A stretch of DNA of 46,491 nucleotides from a virus. The DNA is taken from positions 1-46,491 of the IMG/VR virus record IMGVR_UViG_3300042946_000412. One strand, given 5' to 3'. A model generated the notes under the pieces. It saw only the letters and a program-made list of their open reading frames with translations, did not search any database and had not been told where the DNA came from. Positions 32,593 to 39,442 of the stretch are shown here, in pieces. The position numbers and the translations under genes are program-made. Positions within the stretch are counted from its first letter, which is position 1, and each line of letters opens with the position of its first letter.

Positions 32593-32652
32593 TCACCACC
32601 ACAGCGCCAACAGCATCAGGCCCAATGGAATGAGCAAGAGGAAGTCAGTCAT
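32593..32652 (-). CDS. 19-residue membrane peptide
   Basis: The frame reads MTDFLLLIPLGLMLLALWW and stops. A GAGGTGA ribosome site lies 5 nt upstream, complementary to the 16S tail over seven bases, and the ATG overlaps the end of the upstream gene. The peptide is one hydrophobic helix. Its function is unknown; small single-helix phage peptides can modulate host membrane enzymes. Confidence 0.45.
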   Translation of the reverse strand: MTDFLLLIPLGLMLLALWW

Positions 32653-32938
32653 GGCTCACCTCTAATCCTTCCGTCTTCACCCTGCATTCACCCAACAGCG
32701 CGAAGTACGCCGCACCGTCGATGAGGTCATCGATATGCAATTGCCCTTGCGATTCACGCGCCATCTTCACAGCCAGCAAGCAACGCCATACGTCGGCCTC
32801 TACCCAGTCATGGGCAGTCCATGCCCTGAGTATTGATGCGGCGCGCGCTGCACTGCGCTCACCTGATGGCTGGTCACGCACTTCGGCACGATCTTTCATT
32901 GCATCAAGGCCAGCTTGCAGGAAGTCTGCTGCCTTCAT
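32645..32938 (-). CDS. DUF6378-like phage protein, 97 aa
   Basis: It begins MKAADFLQAGLDAMKDRAEVRDQPSGERSAAR, the signature of a small phage/prophage family (often annotated DUF6378) with the further block LLAVKMARESQGQLHIDDLIDGAAYFAL. Members occur beside MazG-like proteins, as here. It may belong to nucleotide metabolism; the biochemical role is unknown. Overlap with the next start is 4 nt. Confidence 0.7.
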   Translation of the reverse strand: MKAADFLQAGLDAMKDRAEVRDQPSGERSAARAASILRAWTAHDWVEADVWRCLLAVKMARESQGQLHIDDLIDGAAYFALLGECRVKTEGLEVSHD

Positions 32939-33264
32939 GCCTTGTCCATCCTTGCTGCGGCATGGGCTTCGCTGAACTGATCTGGATAGCGACGTTTCAA
33001 CTTCTCGACGTTATCAACAGCACACAGCTCACGTGATGCCCTGATCGAATCAGCTAGCATGGACAGGTAGTAATCCACATCCCCTATCTCTTCTTTCAGA
33101 TTGTCGATATCCAGCGCCTTACCGTAACGCTTGTATTTTTTGATCGTGTCAGCAATCTCGCCAACCTCGCTGATTAGCCCCTCTAAGGCATGGGCCATCT
33201 TCTCGTCGTTGGTTTCAGTTTTGGCCGTGCGACGGCAAGCCATCTGAAATTCGTTGTAATCCAT
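32935..33264 (-). CDS. MazG-like nucleotide pyrophosphohydrolase, 109 aa
   Basis: It reads MDYNEFQMACRRTAKTETND and then has the all-alpha NTP-PPase motif pair: EGLISEVGEIADTIKK (ExxE-type metal ligands) and NLKEEIGDVDYYL (ExxD). Such enzymes hydrolyse (d)NTPs or modified nucleotides, and phage MazG may lower ppGpp effects. ATG 33264 is used since AGAGGAAC is 6 nt upstream; the upstream ATG 33291 has no site. Confidence 0.8.
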   Translation of the reverse strand: MDYNEFQMACRRTAKTETNDEKMAHALEGLISEVGEIADTIKKYKRYGKALDIDNLKEEIGDVDYYLSMLADSIRASRELCAVDNVEKLKRRYPDQFSEAHAAARMDKA

Positions 33265-33275
33265 GCGTTGTTCCT

Positions 33276-33503
33276 CTATTTCGGTTGCCACGATTCTTTA
33301 GTGTCCATCGAGTTAATCAGCACGCGTTCCACGACGAACGAATGCGCCTCGCCTTCCTGTACTTTTTCCCGTGCGATCTCGGTGGCGCGCACCAGTCCGA
33401 GATTGCCAAGCCAGACCTTAGCCAGCTTTGCGCCTCGATCGTTAAACATCGTCAACGAATACGAATCCGTTCCGTACTTTGCTTGGCCTAATTCATCCTG
33501 CAT
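33276..33503 (-). CDS. Hypothetical early protein, 75 aa
   Basis: It begins MQDELGQAKYGTDSYSLTMF and appears alpha/beta (SLTMFNDRGAKLAKVWLG, then EIAREKVQEGEAHSFVVERVL). It overlaps the upstream small membrane protein gene by 11 nt. I recognise no motif or family. Confidence 0.55.
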   Translation of the reverse strand: MQDELGQAKYGTDSYSLTMFNDRGAKLAKVWLGNLGLVRATEIAREKVQEGEAHSFVVERVLINSMDTKESWQPK

Positions 33504-33627
33504 CTCGATTCCTCTCTGTCTGATTCAATAACCCCAACAACAACGCCACCGGCATCAGCGCCACAATCGCCAACAGTGTCAGCATGACGAGCGCGGTGGA
33601 TAGCATGTGGGTGAGGATGGGTTTCAT
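33493..33627 (-). CDS. Small membrane protein, 44 aa
   Basis: The frame reads MKPILTHMLSTALVMLTLLA and continues IVALMPVALLLGLLNQTERNRDAG. It has one long or two short hydrophobic helices and a polar tail. The ATG overlaps the methyltransferase stop (ATGA), which supports translation. It is short and easily missed. Confidence 0.55.
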   Translation of the reverse strand: MKPILTHMLSTALVMLTLLAIVALMPVALLLGLLNQTERNRDAG

Positions 33628-35033
33628 CTCAGCGTTTCCCATGCTGTTGCAACCACTCTTGGAACTTGCCCATTACCAAGGGCCTTAAGTCGGTCCACCC
33701 GATCCTTTTTTTCCTCGGTTACACGAGGGATGCCATCTTCCCAGCTACCATCCGCCCAACACGCCGGGCCGTGGTATGCCAAAAGTCGTGACAATGCTTG
33801 CATAGGGTTTGAATGTTCTCCGGGACATTGTTCGTTGGGTTTTGGTCTATGTGATGCGCTTGCAGTTTTCTGTCGTATCCGCACGCCTCGCATCTCTTTT
33901 TCAAATGTTTTCGCGCACGCCATGAATATCCGTGCTTCGTAAGGTCTGTTCTCGTGTTCGCACAACTCAGAGAGCAGAACCGCCGTCTCTGGAAGACTGA
34001 ATAATCTTCCAGTCGCGTCCCAAATCTCTTGCGTGACATTTCCTTCCCGCAACACTCGCAAAACTTGTTCTCTTCCTGTTTCTTCATCACGACAGAACCC
34101 CATAAACCAAAAGCACATTTTAACACGGCTAATGGGGTTAACCGCTGTCCACGAATCCGGCCAGCCCATGAGTTTTTCAACCCACGTCGGATTCAGGCGC
34201 ATCGGCGGGGTCTTCTGGCCAGGCCTGAAAGATTCCCTCTCCACTGTGTAATCCAGTCTGTCGTCCGTATTTGCGCGGTTGTGGTTTGGCGACCATCCCT
34301 TGTATGCTGTTGCTGTTGCTGTTGGCCATACCCTTGCTTGCCCCAGCAATGATGGACGAACCGTCCCATTCCTCTGGTTGTGCCGATCCCGTCCATTCGC
34401 GTCTTGCACTGTCGGCGTTTGCCACATCACCTGAGCCTCTAGTCCTCTGTTTGAGCTGATCCCGTTTGGACGCATGTGACGTACTGATCCGGTCGATGTC
34501 TGGTATAGATTCCCGCCTGTGATCGGCTTCGCATCTTGAGCGCATGGAGTAACCCACAATCCACATCCTGTCCCGCTTGTGAGGTGCGCCGGTTTCTGCC
34601 GCTGATATGCAACCCCATTCCGCATCGAACCCCAGCGCGGCCAAATCTCCAAGGACGGTTCCGAGTCCTCGAAGAGAGAGCATTGGGCTGTTTTCCACAA
34701 GGACGCATCGCGGTCGTACTTCGCCAATAATCCGGGCCATTTCTGACCAGAGTCCTGATCGTTCGCCGCTGATGCCTGCGCCTTTTCCTGCTGCGCTGAT
34801 GTCTTGGCACGGGAAGCCGCCAGTGACAATATCCACGCATCCAGCCCAAGGTCGCCCGTCGAATGTTGTAACGTCGTCCCAGATTGGGAATGGTTCAAGG
34901 CAACCGTCATCCTGACGCTGCATGAGAACCCGCCGACAGTAGTCGTTGATTTCGACGGCGCAGACGGTGCGCCACCCGTTGAGGATGCCTCCAAGGATTC
35001 CGCCACCGGCTCCTGCGAAGAGTGCAAGTTCAT
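33624..35033 (-). CDS. Cytosine methyltransferase, second frame (beta-like: motifs IX-X)
   Basis: This 469-codon frame overlaps the motif I-VIII gene by 857 nt in the +1 phase, starting at ATG 35033, 4 nt after the other start. Its end carries C5-methyltransferase pieces absent from the first frame: RLNPTWVEKLMGWP (motif IX-like, residues about 278-291) and RVDRLKALGNGQVPRVV (motif X, near residue 450). Upstream, RDASLWKTAQCSLFEDSEP and EIWPRWGSMRNGVAY resemble segments of phage methyltransferase-associated proteins, so the overlap itself appears to be used. Residues about 305-420 are the frame-shadow of the nested HNH gene. Confidence 0.7.
   Translation of the reverse strand: MNLHSSQEPVAESLEASSTGGAPSAPSKSTTTVGGFSCSVRMTVALNHSQSGTTLQHSTGDLGLDAWILSLAASRAKTSAQQEKAQASAANDQDSGQKWPGLLAKYDRDASLWKTAQCSLFEDSEPSLEIWPRWGSMRNGVAYQRQKPAHLTSGTGCGLWVTPCAQDAKPITGGNLYQTSTGSVRHMRPNGISSNRGLEAQVMWQTPTVQDANGRDRHNQRNGTVRPSLLGQARVWPTATATAYKGWSPNHNRANTDDRLDYTVERESFRPGQKTPPMRLNPTWVEKLMGWPDSWTAVNPISRVKMCFWFMGFCRDEETGREQVLRVLREGNVTQEIWDATGRLFSLPETAVLLSELCEHENRPYEARIFMACAKTFEKEMRGVRIRQKTASASHRPKPNEQCPGEHSNPMQALSRLLAYHGPACWADGSWEDGIPRVTEEKKDRVDRLKALGNGQVPRVVATAWETLR
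33719..34087 (-). CDS. HNH endonuclease nested within the methyltransferase gene
   Basis: This 122-residue protein (MKKQEENKFCECCGKEMSRK) lies in the third frame. A Cys4-type head (CECC, then CSLSC) precedes a full HNH domain: KRCEACGYDRKLQAHHIDQNP, then TNNVPENIQTLCKHCHDFWH, with the catalytic His pair in HHID, Asn in TNN/PEN and metal ligands in CKHCH. It fits free-standing homing-type nucleases. An in-frame ATG at 34180 exists, but the recognisable protein begins at 34087. It occupies the space between the beta-frame motifs IX and X. Confidence 0.82.
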   Translation of the reverse strand: MKKQEENKFCECCGKEMSRKRFGTRLEDYSVFQRRRFCSLSCANTRTDLTKHGYSWRARKHLKKRCEACGYDRKLQAHHIDQNPTNNVPENIQTLCKHCHDFWHTTARRVGRMVAGKMASLV

Positions 35034-35037
35034 TCAC
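34177..35037 (-). CDS. DNA cytosine-5 methyltransferase, catalytic part (motifs I-VIII)
   Basis: It starts at GTG 35037 (MNELALFAGAGGGILGG), overlapping the RusA stop as GTGA. Motif I is LFAGAGGG (6-13), motif IV with nucleophile Cys77 is TGGFPCQDIS, motif VI is VLVENSP (112-118) and motif VIII is HKRDRMWIV (153-161). The C-terminus is rich in Ser/Asn (KGMANSNSNSIQGM) and the frame stops at 34177 without target-recognition end motifs IX and X, which lie in the overlapping frame. An active enzyme would need both products or a +1 frameshift. Such phage enzymes protect DNA from restriction. Confidence 0.85.
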   Translation of the reverse strand: MNELALFAGAGGGILGGILNGWRTVCAVEINDYCRRVLMQRQDDGCLEPFPIWDDVTTFDGRPWAGCVDIVTGGFPCQDISAAGKGAGISGERSGLWSEMARIIGEVRPRCVLVENSPMLSLRGLGTVLGDLAALGFDAEWGCISAAETGAPHKRDRMWIVGYSMRSRCEADHRRESIPDIDRISTSHASKRDQLKQRTRGSGDVANADSARREWTGSAQPEEWDGSSIIAGASKGMANSNSNSIQGMVAKPQPRKYGRQTGLHSGEGIFQAWPEDPADAPESDVG

Positions 35038-35405
35038 GCCGCCTCCCAAGCAATCACCAGCCCGCCATCCGGTATCGGCTCGCCTTTGCGGATGGATAGA
35101 TGCGTAATCTGTTTATCGTCCGCGTAAGCAATCCCGTTCAGGCAATCAATCGCTACCTTCATCACGTTATCCAGATCCATCGACCGCACGGCTTGCCCTG
35201 GCTGATACTTTTGCGGACGCTTGGGGTGATAACTCATGTCCAGCTTCACCCCGCCTTGCAGCGGGTCACAGACGCCCTTGTTAGCAGCAATCACTTGCAC
35301 CGCTGCCTTGTACTCGCGGGCCTCGGTGGATTTCACCGTCATGCCGCGAAACGACCGCCAATAGCGATTCGTGCTGATGGGGTAAGGCAGGATCAGTTGC
35401 GGCAT
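35034..35405 (-). CDS. rusA: RusA-type Holliday junction resolvase, 123 aa
   Basis: This protein (MPQLILPYPISTNRYWRSFRG) shows the RusA pattern: YPISTNRYWR, VKSTEAREYKAAVQ, GVKLDMSYHPKRPQKY, SMDLDNVMKVAIDCLNGIAYADDKQITHL. The conserved acidic residues in MDLDN and YADDKQ bind metal for cutting four-way junctions. It probably processes recombination intermediates made by RecE/RecT. Its stop overlaps the methyltransferase start. Confidence 0.93.
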   Translation of the reverse strand: MPQLILPYPISTNRYWRSFRGMTVKSTEAREYKAAVQVIAANKGVCDPLQGGVKLDMSYHPKRPQKYQPGQAVRSMDLDNVMKVAIDCLNGIAYADDKQITHLSIRKGEPIPDGGLVIAWEAA

Positions 35406-35407
35406 GG

Positions 35408-35725
35408 CTAAAACGGAATGTCATCGTCAAACGGCACCGCCGAAGGGGCTGCACCGATAGTCGTGACGCTTGCAACAGGTGCAGACGTGGCCGGGGTAAA
35501 GCTGCCCTGCCCGTCCCTTTCCTTGGGCTTGAAGAAGTTGATACGAACGCCCCGCTCCCCCGGACAGCCAGCCGGGTTGAACCACTTCTCCAGAATCAGG
35601 CACTGCCCGCCATCCTCGAATTGCAGGACGGCCCCGACATTCACCCAGTTCTTCTTGGTGCTGCCATCGCGGGCCTGATATTCGCTAGTGGCTACTGCCG
35701 CGTCATAAATTTTCTGTGCTGCCAT
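35408..35725 (-). CDS. ssb: Single-stranded DNA-binding protein
   Basis: This is a 105-residue OB-fold-sized protein (MAAQKIYDAAVATSEYQARD). The core has strands KKNWVNVGAVLQFEDGGQCLILE and RGVRINFFKPKE. The linker is Pro/Ala-rich and the last residues are DDDIPF, the acidic tip by which SSB proteins call in partner enzymes. It lies beside RusA and the replicative helicase, which fits DNA replication. The gap to RusA is 2 nt. Confidence 0.82.
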   Translation of the reverse strand: MAAQKIYDAAVATSEYQARDGSTKKNWVNVGAVLQFEDGGQCLILEKWFNPAGCPGERGVRINFFKPKERDGQGSFTPATSAPVASVTTIGAAPSAVPFDDDIPF

Positions 35726-35728
35726 GTG

Positions 35729-35959
35729 CTACTTCCAGTGGTTTGAATCGAGAATGAGTCCGGTGTCATCCTTCACGCGAATGCGCTGGATATCGCCGGG
35801 TTGGTTGAAGACGGACGCAAAGCCCGCCAGAAAGTCGGCCATGTCGGGATGGTGGTTGCGCAGGTAGGCTTTCTCTTCGCGTTGCTTTTGGCGCTTGGGT
35901 TCCTGCTGGGCATGAACCGCTTGACCGAGTTTTTGCAGGCCATCGGTTAGCTCACCCAT
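35729..35959 (-). CDS. Small hypothetical replication-region protein, 76 aa
   Basis: It begins MGELTDGLQKLGQAVHAQQE and is basic and helical for half its length (KRQKQREEKAYLRNHHPDMAD), with a beta-like C-terminus (IQRIRVKDDTGLILDSNHW). The start at 35959 is set by overlap with the helicase stop; a longer frame lacks support. It may be a helicase accessory or loader factor, but nothing is recognised. Confidence 0.55.
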   Translation of the reverse strand: MGELTDGLQKLGQAVHAQQEPKRQKQREEKAYLRNHHPDMADFLAGFASVFNQPGDIQRIRVKDDTGLILDSNHWK

Positions 35960-37233
35960 TCTTGCGCCTGGACATTCGTCCACAGCATCTGGTCCGGGAT
36001 GAACCTCGCCATCACCTTGCCGCAAGGCCCGTGGCGGTTTTTCTCCACCAGAATCTCGGCCTCTTCGGGATTGGCGTCATCGTTGTAAACCGAGTCGCGG
36101 TACAGAAACATCACCGCATCGGCCTCTTGCTCGATCTCGCCGGAATCACGCAAGTCGGCCATCAGAGGGCGCTTATCGGATCGCTGCTCACATTGGCGGG
36201 ACAGCTGGGCCAGACAGATGACCGGCACATTCAGGGTCTTGGCCAGCGTCTTGAGTGACTGGATCATCTGCCCCACTTCGCGGACCCTTGAATCCATCGA
36301 ATCATCGGGACTCAAGCGCGTCAGGTAATCCACCATCAGCAAATCCAGCCCGCCTGATAGCTGCCACGCCCTGGCTTGCATAGCAATATCGCCAGGGGTG
36401 CAAGCGGGCTTGTCAAAGACCTCAATCGGCAACTCGCTGTAGTGCATCGCCGTTTCATTCAGTCTGGCAAAGTCCTGCTCGTCCAAGTCGCAAGCGCGCA
36501 GTTTGGTGGAAGCGATGTTGCCGAACATGGACACCATGCGCAGGCCAATCTGCACCGCAGGCATTTCCGCCGATGCGATGCCCACCCGTTTGCCATTGAG
36601 CGCAGCGGCTTTGGCCAAGCTGACCATGAACGCCGTTTTACCCATGGCCGGTCTTGCCCCGACGACAATCAGATCCGACTTGTGGAATCCGCCCAGCAAG
36701 CGATCCAGCCCCGTGAGGCCAGAACTCACCCCAACCAGCCCGCCCGCCTGTTTGGCGTCAAAAGCCATTTGCAGGTAGTCCACCACCTCGGCCATCGTCT
36801 GCTTGGCCGTGTGGACGTAGGTCTTGCCAGATGACTCCAAGCTGGCCAGTCGGGTAATCAACCGAGCGCGGACGGTATCCGGGTTTTTGCCGGTTTCGAG
36901 GGTTTGCTGGGCCAGGCGCAACAGCTCCGCCATTTGCCGAGCGCGAGAGGCCGACTTCAGCGTTTCGCAACGGTCCACCAGGCTCTCGGGACGGATCAGA
37001 CATTCCTTCCAGATTTCCGTAATGTCCCCGAGATTGGCATGACCGCCGATGCGCTCGGACACCCCGAACACGTCCACCGACTTGCCCTCGGCAATGATCG
37101 CCCGCATCGAAGCAAAGGCCTGACCGCAGAGCGGCACGGTGAAATCATCCACCGCAATCTCCAGCCGAGCGATCATGTCCGGGTGCCGAAGCAGCCCGCC
37201 GATGACCTGATACTCGTTATCCGCCGCGCTCAT
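35947..37233 (-). CDS. dnaB: Replicative DNA helicase (DnaB type), 428 aa
   Basis: This starts MSAADNEYQVIGGLLRHPDM. Residues 1-110 are the N-terminal DnaB domain. The RecA-like motor follows with Walker A GARPAMGKTAF (about 197-207), Walker B LLMVDYLTRL and the H/Q motifs VICLAQLSRQCEQR, PLMADLRDSGEIEQEADAVMF and the arginine segment VEKNRHGPCG. It unwinds at the phage fork. It overlaps the DUF1376 gene by 4 nt, the usual helicase/loader pairing. Confidence 0.93.
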   Translation of the reverse strand: MSAADNEYQVIGGLLRHPDMIARLEIAVDDFTVPLCGQAFASMRAIIAEGKSVDVFGVSERIGGHANLGDITEIWKECLIRPESLVDRCETLKSASRARQMAELLRLAQQTLETGKNPDTVRARLITRLASLESSGKTYVHTAKQTMAEVVDYLQMAFDAKQAGGLVGVSSGLTGLDRLLGGFHKSDLIVVGARPAMGKTAFMVSLAKAAALNGKRVGIASAEMPAVQIGLRMVSMFGNIASTKLRACDLDEQDFARLNETAMHYSELPIEVFDKPACTPGDIAMQARAWQLSGGLDLLMVDYLTRLSPDDSMDSRVREVGQMIQSLKTLAKTLNVPVICLAQLSRQCEQRSDKRPLMADLRDSGEIEQEADAVMFLYRDSVYNDDANPEEAEILVEKNRHGPCGKVMARFIPDQMLWTNVQAQEWVS

Positions 37234-37982
37234 TGGTACACCTGGCGAGCTTGGCGCCTGACGGGTTCGGAATGACTCCTAGCGGGTGGTGAGGACGGTT
37301 CAAACAATCCTTGCCAGCCGTTGCGAATGGCGGTGTCAATCAACCCTTCGGGGGGATTGCCACGGGTACTCGCTTCCGTCAGGTAACGCAGTTGCTTAAC
37401 CATCGTCGGTTCGCTGCACGTCAGGCGTCGGCTTCTGCGGTAAGTGATCCATTCCTCCCAAGCCGATGACGGGACGCTATCCGGCAATGGCATGCTTAGC
37501 GGATCAAATTTGTTCCCGCCCCCTGCAAGGGGGGTAGGGGGGTTTTTATTCTCTGGTTGTTGGTTATTGGTTATTGGTTGTTGGTTAGCATCGACTTTCG
37601 ATGAAGAATCGTGCAACGGCATAGCGGGGGCAATGCCATCGCATTGCGGTTGCATAGCGTCGGCATTGCGTCGGCTATTCGACCAGCGTGCGTTCGCATT
37701 TTCCCGCGCCTTTTCGCCCTTCGTCTGATAGGCTGAAATTTCGGCATCAATGCGCTTGTGATGCCACCCGTCAGCCTCTTTTTTGAAGAAAGTTTCGAGC
37801 AATAACTCGACCGTTTCAGCGTCAGATCCGAGCTTGAATGCCAGCTTTTTGATGGCATCCTCTATCGGCTGCTCAGTGTCGTAATAGGTCCAGATCAGGC
37901 GTAAATACGTCATGCTCTGGCTATCGGTCAGGTTCGCCGTGTCCCGGATAAAATCGCCAATGTGATGTTGGTAGTAGTGCAT
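37230..37982 (-). CDS. DUF1376 replication protein (initiator or helicase loader), 250 aa
   Basis: It begins MHYYQHHIGDFIRDTANLTD. Residues 1-95 match DUF1376 (YdaU family): YYxHHIGDFI, LTDSQSMTYLRLIWTYYDTEQPI, EADGWHHKRIDAEI. A low-complexity linker (ANQQPITNNQQPENKNPP) follows and a C-terminal part (EEWITYRRSRRLTCSEPTMVKQL) resembles primosome-type domains. The place upstream of dnaB suggests that it recognises the origin or loads the helicase. The linker DNA contains short tandem repeats, listed separately. Confidence 0.82.
   Translation of the reverse strand: MHYYQHHIGDFIRDTANLTDSQSMTYLRLIWTYYDTEQPIEDAIKKLAFKLGSDAETVELLLETFFKKEADGWHHKRIDAEISAYQTKGEKARENANARWSNSRRNADAMQPQCDGIAPAMPLHDSSSKVDANQQPITNNQQPENKNPPTPLAGGGNKFDPLSMPLPDSVPSSAWEEWITYRRSRRLTCSEPTMVKQLRYLTEASTRGNPPEGLIDTAIRNGWQGLFEPSSPPARSHSEPVRRQARQVYQ
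37554..37590. repeat. Short tandem TTATTGG-type repeats (origin iteron candidate)
   Basis: The plus strand has successive units of TTGTTGGTTATTGG followed by TTATTGGTTGTTGG, about four to five imperfect 7-8 bp copies. They lie inside the initiator-like gene. In lambda the origin iterons are inside O. The repeat also encodes an N/Q/P-rich linker, so a purely coding explanation is possible. Confidence 0.35.
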
Positions 37983-38176
37983 CAGGATTCACCCGCAACC
38001 ACACCGTTCAGAATGAACGCGGCCAACCCGATTGCGGACTGGCGTGATAGCACCACCACGTCAGAACCACCCCGCTTATTGGCTTGCACCACCAGCACAT
38101 TGCCGCTGGCATCCCGTTCACAGCGCACGTCATATTCAGCTAACTGCGTCAGGGTGATAGAATGTTCTCTAGTCAT
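37982..38176 (-). CDS. Small hypothetical protein, 64 aa
   Basis: It reads MTREHSITLTQLAEYDVRCE and continues with GNVLVVQANKRGGSDVVVLS. AAGGAG is 7 nt before ATG 38176, so the longer frame starting at 38197 is not used. It looks like a small mixed alpha/beta protein, perhaps DNA-binding. The stop overlaps the DUF1376 start by 1 nt. Confidence 0.6.
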   Translation of the reverse strand: MTREHSITLTQLAEYDVRCERDASGNVLVVQANKRGGSDVVVLSRQSAIGLAAFILNGVVAGES

Positions 38177-38193
38177 CGTTGATCTCCTTGGGA

Positions 38194-38718
38194 TCAATGG
38201 TTGATAGAAGCCCTCGACAGTTCGCCGCTGTCGGGGGTTTTGCTTTTGTGGTCAGCCTTCCACGCTCTCAGTTCGGCCTGATTCATCGCGTAAGTCGGAC
38301 CATATCCTTTCGTCGTCAATCGGCTTTCATGGCAAAGCTCAGAGGCCAGCGCATAGCCAGGAAACAGCACCTGTTCGTCATCCAAAATGGCCAGCACATA
38401 AGCATCCACGTCTGGATTGCCCTTGGTCGTGGCCAAAAGACTGCCGTCCTTCCTGCGCGTGGTTTTCACATCACACCGCAGCCTGCCAACCACCACGTCA
38501 CAAGAACCGGATCGGGGTGTTAGCGACAGGTCCGGCCAGACGTTATGAAGCTGCGCAAAGGCCAGCTCACCGATAATCGCGTCCTGGTCAGCCTGTACCC
38601 CGTCCTGCGGCCCGATCTTCTTATCGGCCACACCTTGCCTGCGGTTCACCATCGCCCGCATACCACCGAGCAATGCAGCAATCAGGCGCATGTCTGGCGT
38701 AATGGGGACGACCTTCAC
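38194..38718 (-). CDS. Phage protein with PD-(D/E)xK-like core, 174 aa
   Basis: It begins MKVVPITPDMRLIAALLGGM. The middle resembles a nuclease-fold core: DAIIGELAFAQLHNVWPDLS (conserved Glu), then SGSCDVVVGRLRCDVKTTRR (D...DxK), and VDAYVLAILDDEQVLFPGYA. That pattern (E, D, D-x-K) occurs in phage early proteins of unknown role and in PD-(D/E)xK nucleases. Whether it is active is not known. Its stop nearly abuts the following gene. Confidence 0.6.
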   Translation of the reverse strand: MKVVPITPDMRLIAALLGGMRAMVNRRQGVADKKIGPQDGVQADQDAIIGELAFAQLHNVWPDLSLTPRSGSCDVVVGRLRCDVKTTRRKDGSLLATTKGNPDVDAYVLAILDDEQVLFPGYALASELCHESRLTTKGYGPTYAMNQAELRAWKADHKSKTPDSGELSRASINH

Positions 38719-38954
38719 GCCCAGTTCCCCGTCCTGATTTTGTGAGGACTCGAATGCGGCCCCGATTCGATACCGACCTGGAATCTCCGCAATGCCGGGT
38801 CAGCGCAAAGCTGACTGACCGCATTACGTTCGGATGACTTCTCAATGCCGAGACGGGTGCAAATGTCCATCACGTTCATGCCTGTCTTGCGCAAGGACAC
38901 GACTTGTGCGCGAAGCTGAACGGGCAGCAGAGAAACTCGCGCAGTGCGTCTCAT
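38715..38954 (-). CDS. Small HTH-like protein, 79 aa
   Basis: It begins MRRTARVSLLPVQLRAQVVS; residues 16-45 (QVVSLRKTGMNVMDICTRLGIE) look like a helix-turn-helix and the rest is probably flexible (GPHSSPHKIRTGNWA). ATG 38954 overlaps the upstream stop (ATGA). A role in transcription control of the early-right operon is possible. Confidence 0.6.
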   Translation of the reverse strand: MRRTARVSLLPVQLRAQVVSLRKTGMNVMDICTRLGIEKSSERNAVSQLCADPALRRFQVGIESGPHSSPHKIRTGNWA

Positions 38955-39289
38955 GCCACCTCTGTCCAATACCGATTGTTTTTGATGGCGCTGATCGTGG
39001 ACCGGCTCACTTCAAACTTGCGGGCAATCTCGGCACACGACAGATCCGGCAACAGCCCGCGAATCAATCGCACGTCTTCATTCCTCAGCTTCGCCTTATG
39101 AGACTTTTCCCCATAGGCGGGATACCAGTAACGGATACGGCCTTGACGGGTGCGAGAGGCGCGTAAAGCCCGCATGCCTTCAGCCTTGCACGGCTTACAC
39201 CAGGCTTGCAGGGTGCCGTCAGGACGATCCCGGTTTGCGTGGAAATCGCTCTCAGGTTTATCGGTCTTGCAATGCGGGCAACGCTTCAT
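38951..39289 (-). CDS. Zinc-ribbon plus HTH protein, 112 aa
   Basis: It reads MKRCPHCKTDKPESDFHANR...GTLQAWCKPCKAEGM, a CxxC-x25-CxxC zinc ribbon like those that precede phage HNH or DNA-binding domains. The C-terminus is a helix-turn-helix (SCAEIARKFEVSRSTISAIKNNRYW). No HNH residues follow. It is probably a DNA-binding regulator. ATG 39289 overlaps the preceding stop. Confidence 0.65.
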   Translation of the reverse strand: MKRCPHCKTDKPESDFHANRDRPDGTLQAWCKPCKAEGMRALRASRTRQGRIRYWYPAYGEKSHKAKLRNEDVRLIRGLLPDLSCAEIARKFEVSRSTISAIKNNRYWTEVA

Positions 39290-39438
39290 GCAGACACCTT
39301 CACCGTGAGCGGAGCCGAACGACCCGTCTCGGCCCAATACTCGAACCGATAGCACGGGATCGGACAGGCCGCGCAGCGTTCCGCCCGAAAGCAGGACTCG
39401 CAGGGCGAGGGTGCGTCTTGGGGTTCTTGTTCGTTCAT
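39286..39438 (-). CDS. Cysteine-rich miniprotein, 50 aa
   Basis: This frame reads MNEQEPQDAPSPCESCFRAE and continues RCAACPIPCYRFEYWAETG. Six cysteines in CxxC...CxxC...C spacing suggest a small zinc or disulphide fold. The stop overlaps the next start as ATGA. It is too short for default gene callers, but this coupling and the composition argue for translation. Confidence 0.6.
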   Translation of the reverse strand: MNEQEPQDAPSPCESCFRAERCAACPIPCYRFEYWAETGRSAPLTVKVSA

Positions 39439-39442
39439 TCAG

